Shown in pieces: positions 62,633-64,000 of a DNA stretch of 64,000 nucleotides. The stretch covers positions 124,001-188,000 of the forward strand of contig NZ_JAAMFI010000001.1 of NCBI RefSeq assembly GCF_018437225.1. The letters run 5' to 3'. The notes under the pieces are model-generated. The model was given only the letters and a program-made list of their open reading frames with translations. It did not search any database and was not told the DNA's origin. The position numbers and the translations under genes are program-made. Position 1 is the first letter of the stretch, and each line of letters opens with the position of its first letter. This stretch comes from Fructobacillus papyriferae. GTDB taxonomy: Bacteria; Bacillota; Bacilli; Lactobacillales; Lactobacillaceae.

Positions 62633-63208
62633 GTGTCCAATACCCCAATCCGCCTGGTGTCTTTGAAAAAAAGGCATCAGGATCAGACGATTTATTACGA
62701 TCCTGAAGACGGTCGCTACTACCAACGCACTATGCCTAAGAAATCTGGCTATGATTTGGCGCTCTTTGTCGCCTTTCTAATTTCAGCTGTTATCGGGACG
62801 GTTCTCTGGCTGGGCAAGTTTTTCTTCCCACTGCCCCAAATCACGCTGACGAATCCCTTGCTTTGGTGGCTCGTCTTAATAATCACGATGATTTTGCCCG
62901 CTTGGTTCTGGTTCATGGCCTACCGTCAAGGCAAAAAACAGGGCTTGCCAAAAGAGGAACTGCTGGAATTCTTGCCAAGCTCTGGACAGAAGACTTATCT
63001 GAAAGGGAAGTGGGGCTTTGAACGGGCATGGATTATCTTTGTTCTGCTCTTGCTGCCACCAACGACGCTGCTCTTCTTGATTCTTTATATCTTCAAGGCC
63101 AACTTGATTGATGCGGTCTTGCTGACTTTGCACGGGACGCTTTTCTTACGTCGGGTGCAGCCAGACGTTTGGCGGCGTTTGAAATGGTCAGCCAGAAAAT
63201 TAAAGTAA
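62633..63208 (+). CDS. Membrane protein of unknown function downstream of rel
   Basis: A 191-residue protein with a soluble N-terminus (about 1-38) and four membrane segments (about 40-62, 78-100, 128-148, 152-168), ending basic. It starts with GTG right after gaggaggacgtt, 30 nt after rel, and probably shares its transcript. I recognise no family. Confidence 0.8.
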   Translation: MSNTPIRLVSLKKRHQDQTIYYDPEDGRYYQRTMPKKSGYDLALFVAFLISAVIGTVLWLGKFFFPLPQITLTNPLLWWLVLIITMILPAWFWFMAYRQGKKQGLPKEELLEFLPSSGQKTYLKGKWGFERAWIIFVLLLLPPTTLLFLILYIFKANLIDAVLLTLHGTLFLRRVQPDVWRRLKWSARKLK

Positions 63209-63211
63209 ATG

Positions 63212-63256
63212 AAAAAAGATTGATTTCCTTTTTATAGAGGGAATCAATCTTTTTTT
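63212..63256. terminator. Bidirectional terminator at convergent genes
   Basis: Stem aaaagattgatttcc / gggaatcaatctttt with T7. The stop of the convergent MFS gene lies inside its right arm. Confidence 0.88.
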
Positions 63257-64000
63257 ATGCTTTGATCAAGGAAAAGTCGTGCTAATAAAAGCAATAGTAA
63301 CGTAAAACCTAGACAGGTAACCATCATTTGAAGAGAAAATCGACTGGCTTGACCAGCAAGAAAATGACCGACTGGCATCGCAATGTTTAGTGCAATAAAG
63401 AGTAGCGAAAAGACTTTTCCGAGCTGCTTTGATTCGACAGTGAGTTGAATCGTATTTTGACTAAAAATAGCAAAGTGAACCATAAGCGTATTGCTAATGA
63501 TAATAATCAGATACAATGACCAATCGCAGACTAGAAAGATTGGCGTTGCGATTAAGGCGATCATAATGATATAAATTGAACTTTTTTGAAGAAATCCTTT
63601 CTGAAATAGCGGATAAGTGACAGCTGCGGCAATACCCACGATGGCAATTAGCAGCAAAATCGCTGCATACTGTGAGGCATTACCCTTGATGTGAACGTAG
63701 TAATTCGGTAAGAAAACATTGAGCTGAGCAGCATAACAGGATAAGAGAAAACCATAGACGATTAAACATTGTAATGGTTTATTTTTATAAAGATAACCAA
63801 GTGCCTCTCGATAAGAATTTTTTTGTTTTTTTGGCTTTCTTTGGATTTTGTTTCGGATTGGGAGCAAAAGAATAAGCGATAGAAGAAAGGAACAGCCGTT
63901 CAGTAAGAGGACTGTTGGTAAATCGATCGATTTTAGACTGAAAAGGGAAACCGCTAGGGGAGGGATAACCACAGTTAGTATTTGACTAAAGAGGTTGTTT
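63244..64000 (-). CDS. MFS transporter, partial (cut by the window edge)
   Basis: The C-terminal about 250 residues of a major facilitator of the macrolide-efflux-like (MFS_3) type, with about seven membrane segments. The frame is open to the right edge (reading LFSQILTVVIPPL before a GTG at 63972), so the real start lies outside the window. AT-rich compared with nearby genes. Substrate unknown. Confidence 0.75.
   Translation of the reverse strand, partial: NNLFSQILTVVIPPLAVSLFSLKSIDLPTVLLLNGCSFLLSLILLLPIRNKIQRKPKKQKNSYREALGYLYKNKPLQCLIVYGFLLSCYAAQLNVFLPNYYVHIKGNASQYAAILLLIAIVGIAAAVTYPLFQKGFLQKSSIYIIMIALIATPIFLVCDWSLYLIIIISNTLMVHFAIFSQNTIQLTVESKQLGKVFSLLFIALNIAMPVGHFLAGQASRFSLQMMVTCLGFTLLLLLLARLFLDQSIKKD

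Overview
The window looks like chromosome from a low-to-mid GC lactic acid bacterium of the Leuconostoc/Weissella/Fructobacillus/Oenococcus group (heterofermentative Lactobacillaceae). The reasons are: a citrate lyase cluster divergent from a SorC-type regulator (CitI arrangement, not CitAB or CitO); a lactonase-type 6-phosphogluconolactonase, as expected for phosphoketolase fermentation; the order uppS-cdsA-rseP-proS-polC; glnR-glnA; class III PolC; and a KxYKxGKxW-type secretion signal on a surface protein. Genus assignment is inference; nothing in the window fixes it.

Layout. 1-4000: SGNH hydrolase, aldo/keto reductase, a small stop-interrupted gene and the branched-chain amino acid carrier BrnQ. 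4008-15582: citrate utilisation block: citI (minus), then citM-citC-citD-citE-citF, a terminator, separately promoted citXG, an alpha/beta hydrolase, and two tandem 2-hydroxycarboxylate (2HCT) transporters. Together these take up citrate or malate, split citrate to acetate and oxaloacetate, decarboxylate oxaloacetate, and build and load the citrate lyase prosthetic group. 15807-23939: one giant 2710-residue repeat-built cell-surface protein. 24130-25605: fused amino-acid ABC binding protein/permease.

25823-28537: an AT-richer island with two tandem membrane-anchored paralogues, a lipase-fold protein with a helical C-terminus, and two small helical proteins. This matches the layout of the reverse-domain type VII secreted phospholipase toxin system known in Staphylococcus (TslA toxin, TilA immunity, TlaA1/TlaA2 partners). 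It is the most notable accessory system here; two membrane-anchored candidate immunity proteins upstream replace the lipoprotein immunity protein of S. aureus.

28664-36612: 6-phosphogluconolactonase, trmL, tRNA-Glu, ftsK, a 32-codon ORF plus secreted V8-type serine protease behind a palindrome-flanked promoter, and adenine deaminase with a downstream unknown gene behind a PurBox pair. 36858-63208: mostly housekeeping genes: glmS, uppS-cdsA-rseP-proS-polC, a purine permease with a structured leader, a cold-shock gene that looks leaderless, nudF, a small membrane protein, mtnN, ytpR, murC, a BI-1 protein, polA, glnRA, an MFS exporter, rel and a membrane protein. The right edge cuts an MFS transporter.

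Functions are assigned by reading motifs in translations; no database search was run. Many start codons were moved from the longest ORF to the position with a good ribosome binding site, and this is stated per gene.
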